Shown piece after piece: positions 9,185 through 17,863 of a DNA stretch of 64,000 nt. The stretch spans positions 310,001 through 374,000 of the forward strand of contig NZ_JAMZFT010000001.1 in NCBI RefSeq assembly GCF_024158125.1, written 5' to 3'. The notes beneath the pieces were generated by a model. That model was not told the DNA's origin. It ran no database searches and saw only the letters and a list, made by a program, of their open reading frames with translations. Numbering within the stretch: position 1 is the stretch's first letter; every line of letters begins with the position of its first letter. This DNA comes from Futiania mangrovi. GTDB taxonomy: Bacteria; Pseudomonadota; Alphaproteobacteria; Futianiales; Futianiaceae. Position numbers and translations under genes: made by a program.

Positions 9185-10138
9185 ATGAGCGATGCGACAC
9201 TCGAACCCGGCGAAGAGGTGAAGCGGCCGAGCCGCCTGAAGGGCGCGCTGTCCACGCTCGCGCTGCTGAGCGAGTCGCCGGTGGGCATGGTGGGGGCGGG
9301 CCTCGTGCTCTTCTGGGTGGTGGTGGCGCTGCTTGCGCCCTTCCTGCCGCTCAACGACCCGAACCAGCCGCTGATGCCGTTCCAGCCGATCATCTCGGTG
9401 CCGCAGCCGGACGGGACGGTGCTGACGCTGGGCGAGGGCGCAGGCTATCCGGGCGATGTCGGCCCCAATGGGGAGACCTTGTGGTTCGGCCTAGACCACA
9501 AGGGGCGCGACATGCTCTCGCGCGTCATCTGGGGGTCGCGCACGGTGCTGTTCTGGGCGACGTTCGCCACCGCGGTCGCCTATGCCGTCGGCATGATCAT
9601 GGGCGTGATGGCGGGCTATTTCGGGCGCTGGGTGGACGAGGGCATCTCGTTCATCGCCAACGTCCTGCTGTCGTTTCCGGTCTTGGTGCTCTACATCGTA
9701 ATCATCACGAACCTGGGGCCGTCGGGCACGAATGTCGTGCTGGCGGTGACGTTCGCATCGGCGCCGCAGATCATGCGGATCGTCCGGGGGCTCGCGCTCG
9801 ACATCAAGACGCGGGACTATATCGCAGCGGCGCAGACGCGCGGCGAGAGCGCGCTCTACATCATGTTCGTGGAGCTTCTGCCGAACGCGAAGGGGCCGCT
9901 GATCGTCGATGCGTGCCTGCGCCTCGGCTACACGACGATTGCCATCGCCACGCTGGGTTTCCTTGGCCTCGGCCTGCCGCCGCCAGATGCGGACTGGGGC
10001 AAGATCATCGTCGAATCCATGCCGAGCGCACAGTTCGCGCCGCACATGGTCGTCATTCCCGCCATCGCGATCTCCTCGCTCGTCCTCGGCTTCAACCTGA
10101 TGGCCGACGGCTTGCGCGAGATCGCCATGCGCGACTGA
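9185..10138 (+). CDS. ABC transporter permease, DppC/OppC type
   Basis: A 317-residue permease with an amphipathic N-terminus, a first helix (GMVGAGLVLFWVVVALLAPFLPL), then the DppC-type extracytoplasmic segment with LGLDHKGRDMLSRVIWGSR-like sequence (here FGLDHKGRDML). The EAA loop is near AAQTRGESALYIMFVELLPNAKGP. It ends with the typical LMADGLREIAMRD. It is spaced 31 bases from the first permease and 16 from the ATPase gene and is part of one operon. Confidence 0.93.
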   Translation: MSDATLEPGEEVKRPSRLKGALSTLALLSESPVGMVGAGLVLFWVVVALLAPFLPLNDPNQPLMPFQPIISVPQPDGTVLTLGEGAGYPGDVGPNGETLWFGLDHKGRDMLSRVIWGSRTVLFWATFATAVAYAVGMIMGVMAGYFGRWVDEGISFIANVLLSFPVLVLYIVIITNLGPSGTNVVLAVTFASAPQIMRIVRGLALDIKTRDYIAAAQTRGESALYIMFVELLPNAKGPLIVDACLRLGYTTIAIATLGFLGLGLPPPDADWGKIIVESMPSAQFAPHMVVIPAIAISSLVLGFNLMADGLREIAMRD

Positions 10139-10154
10139 ACCGGAGGGGCAGGGC

Positions 10155-12296
10155 ATGGCCGAGGCAGGCACTGCGAACCGCGCGATCTTCGAGGTGAAGG
10201 AGGGGCCCGAGCCCATCCTGGAGTGCAAGGACCTGTGCATCTCCTACTACACCCGCGCGGGCGAGATCCCGGCGGTGGTGGACTTCAACCTGGTTGTCCG
10301 GCCGGGGGAATCCATCGGGCTGGTGGGGGAATCGGGTTGCGGCAAGTCGACCGTCGCCATGGCGATCATGCAGTACATGGGCGCGAACGGCGGCGTGACG
10401 GGCGGCGAGATCCGCTTCAAGGGCCGCGACATGACCGCCTTCACCGAGGAGGAGTTGCGCCAGCTTCGCGGCAAGGAAATCGCGATGGTCTACCAGGAGC
10501 CGATGTCGGCCCTGAACCCCTCGATGAAGATCGGCATGCAGCTGATGGAGGTGCCGCTCTACCATGAGAACGTGAGCGAGGAAGAGGCTTTCGCACGCGC
10601 CCGCGACATGCTGGAGAAGGTGCACCTGCCCGATCCCGAGCGGATCATGGACGCCTATCCGCACCAGATTTCCGGTGGCCAGCAGCAGCGCGTGGTGATC
10701 GCCATGGCGCTGCTGTCGTACCCGTCGCTGTTGCTGCTCGACGAGCCGACGACCGCGCTGGACGTCACGGTCGAGGCGGGCATCGTCGAGCTGATCGGCG
10801 AGATCGCGCGCGAGTTCGGCACCAGCATCATCTTCATCAGCCACAATCTCGGCCTCGTGCTGGAGACGTGCGAGCGCGTGTGCGTCATGTATTCCGGAGA
10901 GGCGGTGGAGACGGGCCCCGTCGCCGACGTCTTCCGCGAGATGTACCACCCCTACACGCGCGGGCTCTTCGGCGCGATCCCGCTGCCGTCGGCGGACAAG
11001 AACGCGCGGCCGCTGCGGGCGATCCCCGGCCAGTTGCCCTTGCCGCACATGCGCCCGCCGGGGTGCAATTTCGGGCCGCGCTGCGACCATTTCGCGGCCG
11101 GGCGCTGCGATGCCGGCGACATCCGGATGCAGCGGGTCAATCCGGACGCCCGCCATTCCGTCCGCTGCATCCGCTGGGACGAGATCGACTGGTCGGCGGC
11201 GGACGAGGGAGGCGAGGTGCGCCCGGCGCTGGAGCCCGGAGAGGTCGTGCTCAGCGTCGACCACATGCAGAAATATTACGAGATCGAGGACAATTCGATC
11301 GGCGCGCTCCTCGGCGGAAAGGCCACCCGATACGTCAAGGCGAACGAGGATCTCTCCTTCCGCGCCCGCCGGGCGGAAACGGTCGGTATCGTGGGCGAAT
11401 CCGGTTGCGGCAAGTCCACCTTCGCCAAGGTGCTGATGGGCCTGGAGGAGGCAACCGACGGCAGGATCATGTTCCGCGACGTAGACCTGGGGGAGGTCGG
11501 CGTTCACGACCGCACGCCCGACCAGATCGGCGCGATCCAGATGGTCTTCCAGAACCCGAACGAGACGCTCAACCCCTCGCTCTCCATCGGCGCGCAGATC
11601 GGCCGCGTGATCCGCAAGTTCGGCGTGGAGAGCGACGCGGAGAAGGTGCGCGAGCGGGTGGGCGAACTGCTCGACCTCGTCAAGCTGCCGCGCGAGTTCG
11701 CGCGCCGCAAGCCGCGCCAGCTTTCGGGCGGTCAGAAGCAGCGCATCGGCATCGCGCGCGCGTTCGCAGCCCAGGCCGACGTGGTGGTGGCGGACGAGCC
11801 GGTTTCCGCGCTCGACGTCTCCGTGCAAGCGGCGGTGACCGAGCTTCTGATGGACATCCAGCGCGACTACGGCACGACACTGCTCGTCATCGCGCACGAC
11901 CTGTCCTTCATGCGCTATCTCGCCGACCGGATCGTGGTCATGTACCTCGGTCACATCATGGAGAAGGGCACGACGGAGGAGATATTCGCGCCGCCCTATC
12001 ACCCCTATACGGAGGCGCTTCTCTCCGCGATCCCGATCGCCGACCCGAACGTGGAGAAGACGCACATCCTTCTCGAAGGCACGCTGCCGAGCCCGTCGAA
12101 CCCGCCCGAAGGCTGTCCGTTCTGCACCCGGTGCCACCGCAAGGCGCGCGCGCAGGAACTGGGCCGCGACTGCGACACGGAGATGCCACCGGACCAGAAG
12201 ACAGAGAGCGGGCACACGATCAAGTGCCATATCCCGCTCTCCGAACTCGCCGAGATCGAACCGGTGATCCGCATCAAGGGCGAGAGCGCGGCCTGA
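10155..12296 (+). CDS. Fused double ABC ATPase, DppD-DppF type
   Basis: A 713-residue protein with two complete nucleotide-binding domains that energise the preceding permeases. Domain 1 has Walker A GESGCGKST, signature SGGQQQR and Walker B LLLLDEPTTALD. Domain 2 repeats these as GESGCGKST, LSGGQKQR and VVVADEPVSALD. Each domain ends with the oligopeptide-family cysteine cluster (CNFGPRCDHF and CPFCTRCHRK). Most relatives encode the two halves as separate proteins; the single-chain form resembles GsiA of the glutathione importer. It closes the transporter operon. Confidence 0.93.
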   Translation: MAEAGTANRAIFEVKEGPEPILECKDLCISYYTRAGEIPAVVDFNLVVRPGESIGLVGESGCGKSTVAMAIMQYMGANGGVTGGEIRFKGRDMTAFTEEELRQLRGKEIAMVYQEPMSALNPSMKIGMQLMEVPLYHENVSEEEAFARARDMLEKVHLPDPERIMDAYPHQISGGQQQRVVIAMALLSYPSLLLLDEPTTALDVTVEAGIVELIGEIAREFGTSIIFISHNLGLVLETCERVCVMYSGEAVETGPVADVFREMYHPYTRGLFGAIPLPSADKNARPLRAIPGQLPLPHMRPPGCNFGPRCDHFAAGRCDAGDIRMQRVNPDARHSVRCIRWDEIDWSAADEGGEVRPALEPGEVVLSVDHMQKYYEIEDNSIGALLGGKATRYVKANEDLSFRARRAETVGIVGESGCGKSTFAKVLMGLEEATDGRIMFRDVDLGEVGVHDRTPDQIGAIQMVFQNPNETLNPSLSIGAQIGRVIRKFGVESDAEKVRERVGELLDLVKLPREFARRKPRQLSGGQKQRIGIARAFAAQADVVVADEPVSALDVSVQAAVTELLMDIQRDYGTTLLVIAHDLSFMRYLADRIVVMYLGHIMEKGTTEEIFAPPYHPYTEALLSAIPIADPNVEKTHILLEGTLPSPSNPPEGCPFCTRCHRKARAQELGRDCDTEMPPDQKTESGHTIKCHIPLSELAEIEPVIRIKGESAA

Positions 12297-12433
12297 GACC
12301 CGGACCGGCTGCAGGGCAGATTGGCTGCCGCGGGCACTGGTCGGCGCGTGCAGCCCCGCTACACTGACGCGCTGTGAACGCATCGCCGGGCGGGCCGCAC
12401 CGCGCCCGGCCGCAAGGGACAGGGAACGGCCCC

Positions 12434-14761
12434 ATGAAATTCGGCATCGGACAACCCGTTGTCCGCGTTGAGGATCCGCGCTTCATCACCGGTCGCGGAC
12501 GCTATGCCGACGACCGGCAGGACGAAGGCCTCCTGCACGCCGTCTTCGTCCGAAGCCCCTTCGCCCATGCGCACGTCGCGGGCTTCGACACGGCCGAGGC
12601 GAAGGCGGCCCCCGGCGTCGTCGCGGTCCTGACAGGCACGGACTGGGCGGCGGAGGGCTTCCCGGGCCTGCCCGTCCGCTCACAGCCGACGAACCGCGAC
12701 GGCACACCCGGTTTCCTGCCGCGGCGCGACGCGCTCGCCAGCGATACCGTGCGCCATGTGGGCGACGCGGTCGCCGTGGTGATCGCCGAAAGCCGCGCGG
12801 CCGCCGAGGACGCCGCCGAGCTTGTTGCCGTCGACTATGCCGAGATCGAGCCTGTCGCGGACCCGCGCGCGGCACTCGCCGATGACGCGCCCGCGATCCA
12901 TGCGCGCGAGGGGGAGGGGGCGGCCAACCTCTCCTTCACATGGGGGACGGGCGACGACGAGGCCGTCGAGGAAGCGTTCGCGCGCGCCGCGCACGTGACG
13001 CGGCTGACGGTCGTGCAGAACCGCATCGCGCCGAACCCGATGGAGCCGCGCGGCTGCGTCGCCCTGGTGGAGGAGGGCGGGCGGCTGACGCTCACCGGCG
13101 CGATCCAGGGCGTCTACGCCTTCCGCGACCTGATCTGCGGCCTGTTCGGCTGGGACAAGGCGAAGCTCCATGTGAAGGCCGAGGACGTGGGCGGCGGCTT
13201 CGGCGGCAAGAACCAGGTGCAGCCGGAACATGCGGTCTGCCTGTGGGCGGCGGAGAAGCTCGGCCGGTCCGTCAAGTGGATCTCGGGCAGGTCGGAGGCG
13301 TTCGTGACCGATGCGCACGGCCGCGCGGTGGTCAGCGAAGTGGCGCTCGCGCTGGACGAGGGCGGGCGGTTCCTCGCGCTCGACTGCGCGTCGCTCGCCA
13401 ATCTCGGGGCCTATTGCTCGACCAACGGGACGCTCATTCCGACGGCCTCTACTGCTGCGGTGCTGGGCGGGGCCTATGATATCGGCGCGGTGCGTCTCGT
13501 CACGCGCGGGGTCTTCACCAACACTGCGCCGACCGATGCCTATCGCGGCGCGGGGCGGCCCGAGGCGACCTACATGCTGGAGCGCGCCATCGACCAGGCG
13601 GCGCGCGAGATGGGCCTCGACCGCATCGACCTGCGCCGCCGCAACCTCGTGCGACCCGAGCAGCTGCCCTATCGCACCGCGCTCGGCAAGGAGATCGACA
13701 CGGGCGACTTCGCCCGCGTGCTGGACGAGGCGCTGGCCGCGGCGGACGCGGACGGTTTCGCGGCGCGTGCGGAGGAGAGCGCGGCGCGCGGGCTGAAACG
13801 GGGCCTGGGCATCGCAAGCTATCTCGAAAGCGTGCTGGGTCCGCCGGTGGAGAACGCGCGCGTGGGCTTCGAGAAAGACGGGACGGTGCTCGTCTCCGTC
13901 GGCACGCAGTCGAACGGGCAGGGGCACGAGACCGCGTTCGCGCAATTGGCCTGCGAGATGTTCGGGCTTCCCATCGACCGGGTGCGGTTCCTTCAGGCCG
14001 ACACGGACGCGCTGCCGCTGGGCGGCGGGCACGGCGGCTCGCGTTCGCTCCAACTCGGCGGATCTGCCATCCTGCGCGCGGGCGAGAAGGTGATCGAGAA
14101 GGCGAAGGCGCTGGCCGGGCACCTGCTGGAGGCGGCGGCGGACGACATCGAGCTTGTCGATGGCCGCTTTCGCATCGCGGGGACCGACCGGGAGACGGGC
14201 TGGGACGAGATCGTGGCGGCGGCCCACGACGGGCGGGCCGAACGATGGGGCCTCCGCGGTGGGCTGGTCGAACTGGCCGACTACACGCGCGAGAACCACT
14301 CGTTCCCGAACGGTGCGCACGTGGCGGAGGTAGAGGTCGATCCCGAAACGGGGCGCGTTGTCCTGCTTCGCTACACCGTGGTGGACGATTTCGGGCGCAT
14401 CGTGAACCCGCTGCTCGTCGCCGGGCAGGTGATGGGCGGCATCGCGCAAGGGGCGGGGCAGGCGCTGCTCGAAGGCGTCGTCCATGACGAGGCAGGGCAG
14501 CTTCTGACCGGTTCGTTCATGGACTACGCCATGCCGCGCGCCGACGACGTGCCGTCCTTCGACATCCGCTTCATGGAGGACGCGCCCTCGACGAGCAATC
14601 CGCTGGGCATCAAGGGCTGCGGCGAGGCGGGGACCATCGGCGCACCGCCTGCCATCGTCAACGCGGTGCTCGATGCGCTGGCCGGTCTGGGGGTGCGACA
14701 CCTCGACATGCCGCTGACCCCGGAGACTGTCTGGCGCGCGATCGCGGACGCGCGCGGCTGA
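12434..14761 (+). CDS. Xanthine dehydrogenase-family molybdopterin-binding (large) subunit, orphan
   Basis: A 775-residue catalytic Mo subunit of the xanthine oxidase/CoxL superfamily. It contains the N-terminal substrate-gate domain beginning [27 protein letters not shown], the CoxL-position motif [20 protein letters not shown], and [13 protein letters not shown] with the catalytic glutamate. The AYRGAGR motif marks a form II protein, not true CO dehydrogenase (form I has AYxCSFR with the active-site cysteine). FAD and 2Fe-2S subunits are not adjacent. It follows the ABC importer by 137 bases, so the imported compound might be hydroxylated here; that link is speculative. Confidence 0.9.
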   Translation: MKFGIGQPVVRVEDPRFITGRGRYADDRQDEGLLHAVFVRSPFAHAHVAGFDTAEAKAAPGVVAVLTGTDWAAEGFPGLPVRSQPTNRDGTPGFLPRRDALASDTVRHVGDAVAVVIAESRAAAEDAAELVAVDYAEIEPVADPRAALADDAPAIHAREGEGAANLSFTWGTGDDEAVEEAFARAAHVTRLTVVQNRIAPNPMEPRGCVALVEEGGRLTLTGAIQGVYAFRDLICGLFGWDKAKLHVKAEDVGGGFGGKNQVQPEHAVCLWAAEKLGRSVKWISGRSEAFVTDAHGRAVVSEVALALDEGGRFLALDCASLANLGAYCSTNGTLIPTASTAAVLGGAYDIGAVRLVTRGVFTNTAPTDAYRGAGRPEATYMLERAIDQAAREMGLDRIDLRRRNLVRPEQLPYRTALGKEIDTGDFARVLDEALAAADADGFAARAEESAARGLKRGLGIASYLESVLGPPVENARVGFEKDGTVLVSVGTQSNGQGHETAFAQLACEMFGLPIDRVRFLQADTDALPLGGGHGGSRSLQLGGSAILRAGEKVIEKAKALAGHLLEAAADDIELVDGRFRIAGTDRETGWDEIVAAAHDGRAERWGLRGGLVELADYTRENHSFPNGAHVAEVEVDPETGRVVLLRYTVVDDFGRIVNPLLVAGQVMGGIAQGAGQALLEGVVHDEAGQLLTGSFMDYAMPRADDVPSFDIRFMEDAPSTSNPLGIKGCGEAGTIGAPPAIVNAVLDALAGLGVRHLDMPLTPETVWRAIADARG

Positions 14762-14769
14762 AACGCGAA

Positions 14770-14797
14770 CGGGCGGCACCCCGAAGGATGCCGCCCG
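14770..14797 (-). terminator. Terminator hairpin shared by converging genes
   Basis: CGGGCGGCA and TGCCGCCCG form a perfect 9-bp stem with a 10-base loop, between the Mo-hydroxylase stop and the PEP-CTERM-like gene stop (25 bases from the latter). There is no strong T-run. It is nearly identical to the hairpin at 15653-15680. Confidence 0.65.
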
Positions 14798-14822
14798 CCG
14801 CCAATGCCGGAGACCGTGCGGT

Positions 14823-15446
14823 TCAGGCGCGCCGGCGCGCCATCGCGATACCGAGCATGCCGAGGCCCAGGAGCCCCCCAAGCGCCGGCTCGCTGATCTG
14901 GACGGAGCCAACGCCGCCGATGCGCACCTGGCGCGTCGTCTCGGCGATGTCGACGGACACGCTGGCGTCCGTGGTCCAGAACTCGATGAACGGAAGGTCC
15001 GCACCGGTGATCGTGAAGAAGTTGGCGCCGCCGCTGCTCAGGTCGAAGAAGCCGGAAAGGTCGGTGCCGTCGCCGAACTGGACCTGTCCGTCCTCGCTGG
15101 CGTTGATGTTCAGGATCAGGCTGTCGAAGCTCGTCCCGACAACCTCGATCTTCAGATAGGAGAAGCCATTTCCATCCTCCGCCTCGACGGTCGCCTGGCC
15201 GCCGGAGTAGGTGATCGCTTCGTCCGAGGTGAACAGCACCTGTTGGCCCCGGTCGCCATTGAGGCAACCCGCGACCTGCAGCGCGGGACCCGCGATGCCG
15301 ACGCCCGCATCGCAGCCGTTTGCGATCACATTGTCGTCGAACTGGGGGATGTTGCCTTCCTGAACGACGAAGGCGGCCTGCGCCGCAGACGCGGCGAAAA
15401 GAACACTCGCGGTTACCGCCGTTGCGGCCATGATCGACATACGCAT
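14823..15446 (-). CDS. PEP-CTERM-like exported protein, paralog 1
   Basis: A 207-residue secreted protein of unknown function. It has a Sec signal peptide (hydrophobic [17 protein letters not shown], cleavage near AQA-AF), a beta-rich middle with two cysteines, and a C-terminal sorting signal of SEPA, a glycine/leucine helix ([13 protein letters not shown]) and a terminal RRRA. That tripartite end is the PEP-CTERM plan, but the proline-glutamate-proline core is replaced by S-E-P. ATG at 15446 has GGGAG eight bases upstream. It is a tandem paralog of the next gene (shared segments [29 protein letters not shown]). No exosortase gene is in the window. Confidence 0.85.
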   Translation of the reverse strand: MRMSIMAATAVTASVLFAASAAQAAFVVQEGNIPQFDDNVIANGCDAGVGIAGPALQVAGCLNGDRGQQVLFTSDEAITYSGGQATVEAEDGNGFSYLKIEVVGTSFDSLILNINASEDGQVQFGDGTDLSGFFDLSSGGANFFTITGADLPFIEFWTTDASVSVDIAETTRQVRIGGVGSVQISEPALGGLLGLGMLGIAMARRRA

Positions 15447-15652
15447 CACATACTCTCCCGACCGATCCGGTACACATGCGCGGTCTTCATCCAGACCGCC
15501 CCACCCCCCGCGATAGCAAGCTGAATGCCACGCTGGCAGGGTGCACCGAGAGAAACTTAATGAAACCTTTATAGATCCATTATGGCGAGTGAGTCACGAA
15601 AGATTCCCGCTGTGCGTGATTCTACGGTTCCTCGCCCGCTCCGAAACAGCAA

Positions 15653-15680
15653 CGGGCGGCGCCCCGGAGGACGCCGCCCG
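15653..15680 (-). terminator. Terminator hairpin after PEP-CTERM-like paralog 2
   Basis: CGGGCGGCG and CGCCGCCCG pair over 9 bp with a 10-base loop, 26 bases past the stop. Compared with 14770-14797 one A-T stem pair has become G-C with both sides changed, which indicates that the stem is maintained by selection after duplication. Confidence 0.65.
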
Positions 15681-15706
15681 CAAAAGTCTTTCGGCGAAGC
15701 TTTGGG

Positions 15707-16351
15707 TCAGGCCCGGCGGCGCGCCGCCGCGATCCCGATCAGGCCGAGGCCGAGGAGGCCGAGCAGCGCCGGCTCGGACACTTGCTGGCGCGGGCCGTAG
15801 GTCACGCGGACCTGCTTCACGTCGTCCACGCTGTCACCGAGCGCGATGGCGGCAACGCCGGACGTGGCCGTGAACTCGATGAAGGAGAACGGGCCGCCTG
15901 TGATCGTGAAGAAGTTGTTGCCGGAGCCGGACAACGCCTGCGGCGCGGAGGTGTCGACCCCGTCGCTGAACGTCACGAAGCCGTCGGTGATCGCGTCAAT
16001 GTTGAGGATCAGCTTCGAGATGAGCTGGCCCACAACCTCGATCTTCAGATAGGAAAAGCCGTTGCCGTCATCCGACACGATCTGCGCCTGGCCGCCTGCG
16101 GCGTAAGTGATCAGTTCGTCGGACGTGAAGTCCACTTGCTGGCCGTGATCATTCTGAACGCAAGCCGAGATCGTCGTCGCGGGACCCACATTGACGATGC
16201 CCGCATCGCAGGCATTGTTATCGATGACCAGGCTGCCGAGCGGCGGGTTGTTCCCGGTGTCGACGACCAGCGCCGCATTGGCGCCCGAGGATGCCGCGAT
16301 GGCGCCGAGAAGCGCCATGGCAGCGGCGCTGCCAACCAGATTCCAACGCAT
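15707..16351 (-). CDS. PEP-CTERM-like exported protein, paralog 2
   Basis: A 214-residue homolog of the neighbouring gene, in the same orientation. It has a signal peptide (GSAAAMALLGAIAASSGANA), a shared central region ([33 protein letters not shown]) with cysteines in equivalent places, and a C-terminal SEPA plus helix (LLGLLGLGLIGIAAA) plus RRRA. GGAGGG six bases before ATG 16351 sets the start. The pair looks like a tandem duplication that includes the terminator. The function is unknown; family members are usually surface or extracellular-matrix proteins anchored or processed by an exosortase/archaeosortase-type enzyme. Confidence 0.85.
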   Translation of the reverse strand: MRWNLVGSAAAMALLGAIAASSGANAALVVDTGNNPPLGSLVIDNNACDAGIVNVGPATTISACVQNDHGQQVDFTSDELITYAAGGQAQIVSDDGNGFSYLKIEVVGQLISKLILNIDAITDGFVTFSDGVDTSAPQALSGSGNNFFTITGGPFSFIEFTATSGVAAIALGDSVDDVKQVRVTYGPRQQVSEPALLGLLGLGLIGIAAARRRA

Positions 16352-16784
16352 GATAGACCCTCCAGAGGCCATGAGTGTTTTTTACGTGGAACGCAACTTG
16401 TTGACGCGATTCTGGTGGCTGGGGCCGGAGGTCTCTCTGTCACTGGTGACAGCCTGTTTGACACCCGGTGTCCGTTTACTTGCCACTCCCGATCGTTTCG
16501 GCCCGGCCAAGTCCTTGATCTTTCGAATTGCTGTGCGCGATCAACCGAAGAACATGGCGTTCGACCCAAATATGAGCAATTCGCATGCCAAGTTCTGGAA
16601 AAACCACCGCAAGGCGCTATCAAATAAAATAAAACAATCAATAGGTGAGTCAGGTTTGTGTGGATTTATGGAGGGCCGGCCGGGGGACGGTCCGCGCGAA
16701 AGGAAACGGCAGCGCCGCCAGGCACTGCCGGTGCCGAATGTCGCCGCGTCCGCGGGGAAGAGGAGCGCCGCTGCCGCGGGCAGG
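16352..16784. other. Intergenic region with an operator-like palindrome
   Basis: About 430 bases with no supportable gene. It holds CTGTCAC-TG-GTGACAG at 16437-16452, a 7-bp-arm palindrome about 86 bases before the PEP-CTERM-like start. It also has an AT-rich stretch near 16620-16650 that is unusual for this genome and could be promoter or upstream-element DNA. The last 130 bases are ordinary GC-rich sequence downstream of usg. Confidence 0.5.
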
Positions 16785-17048
16785 TCAGTGGACCACCCAT
16801 TCCCCTTGCGCGTGCGAGAAGTCGCTGGCGCGCACGATCTCCATCGTGCCCACGCGCACGGAGTGGAGCTTGCCGTCCAGATTGTGCGTCCAGAAGTCGA
16901 GGAAGCGCGTCAGGACCGGAAATTTCGGGGCAAGGTCCAGCTGCTGCCAGATGAAGGATTGCAGAAGGTGCGGATGGTCCGGCATGTGATAGAGGATCTC
17001 CGCCGTGGTCATGCGGTAGCCCTGCAGAAGTCTTTGCATCTCCGTCAT
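16785..17048 (-). CDS. usg: Usg family protein
   Basis: An 87-residue protein matching the alphaproteobacterial Usg family (first named from the Caulobacter trp region). Recognisable stretches are LTTAEILYHMPDHP-like sequence (here MTTAEILYHMPDHP), LLQSFIWQQLDLAP and FLDFWTHNLDGKLHSVRV. The biochemical function is unknown. GGGAG seven bases before ATG 17048 supports the start. It stands alone here, diverging from the LysE gene, and no trp genes are adjacent. Confidence 0.9.
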   Translation of the reverse strand: MTEMQRLLQGYRMTTAEILYHMPDHPHLLQSFIWQQLDLAPKFPVLTRFLDFWTHNLDGKLHSVRVGTMEIVRASDFSHAQGEWVVH

Positions 17049-17202
17049 GCGTGTTCTCCCGTCTGTCTCCCGAACCCTCTCCCTTTTTTCTTGCGTCCCC
17101 GACCTGTCGCGGGTCTCTTGTTCCCGGCCGTCGTCAGGTCCTCTTGCCTGAAAAGGCTAGATTCGACCCCTTTCCAAGTCACTAATCGGTTTTGGCAGCC
17201 GA

Positions 17203-17853
17203 ATGCTGAGTGTGCTGATAAATGGAGCCGTGATCGGCGTTATCGTCGCTGCGCCGATCGGGCCGGTGAACCTGGTCTGTATTCAGCGCACCATCCAGCA
17301 CGGGCGACTGAACGGACTGCTGGCGGGCATGGGGGCGGTTGCGGCGGACGCGGTGTTCGCGGCGCTGGCGGCGTTCGGCCTGGTGGCGGCGAGCGACCTG
17401 GTGGGCGGGCTCGGCGCGGGCATCCAGATCCTCGGCGCGCTGTTCCTGGTGATCCTCGGCGTGCGCACGATCCTGAAGGCGCGGCCGCGCGGCATGACCG
17501 CGGACGTGGCGGAGGGGGCGCGGGCGGGCCTCTGGCAGGCGCCGGCGCTGACCTTCCTGCTGACCATCACCAACCCGATGACGCTGCTCGGGTTCATCGC
17601 GATCTTCGCGGGGGCGGGCGGCCTCGTCGGCACCCATGTCGACACGGTCGAGGCGCTTCTGCTCGTCGCGGGCGTGGCGGCGGGCTCTGCCGGGTGGTGG
17701 CTGGCGCTGACGGGTGTCGTGGGCACGGTGCGCAGCCGCTTCACCGACAGCTGGGTGATGCGCCTCAACCAGTTCTCCGGCCTGTGCATCATGGGTTTCG
17801 GGGCGTGGCTGCTCTACCGGATCGCCGCCGCGGGCGGGCTGACGGTCAACTGA
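17203..17853 (+). CDS. LysE/RhtB-family amino-acid exporter
   Basis: A 216-residue inner-membrane protein with six predicted helices. The conserved N-terminal sequence IVAAPIGPVNLVCIQRTIQHGR is the family signature (G-P-x-x-x-x-x-I-R/Q loop after helix 1), and TFLLTITNPMTLLGFI marks helix 4. Such exporters remove amino acids or derivatives by proton antiport. The substrate is unknown. It converges on the FAD dehydrogenase gene with only 10 bases between them. Confidence 0.9.
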   Translation: MLSVLINGAVIGVIVAAPIGPVNLVCIQRTIQHGRLNGLLAGMGAVAADAVFAALAAFGLVAASDLVGGLGAGIQILGALFLVILGVRTILKARPRGMTADVAEGARAGLWQAPALTFLLTITNPMTLLGFIAIFAGAGGLVGTHVDTVEALLLVAGVAAGSAGWWLALTGVVGTVRSRFTDSWVMRLNQFSGLCIMGFGAWLLYRIAAAGGLTVN

Positions 17854-17863
17854 GCGCGCGGCC

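Noticed and set aside
10092-12383. 763-codon minus-strand open frame opposite the fused ABC ATPase
   Set aside because: The plus strand carries all ABC motifs; the antisense translation is His/Arg/Leu-rich noise.
12434-14761. Aerobic CO dehydrogenase large subunit (form I CoxL)
   Set aside because: The active-site loop reads AYRGAGR, not AYxCSFR with the copper-binding cysteine, and CoxM/CoxS are absent.
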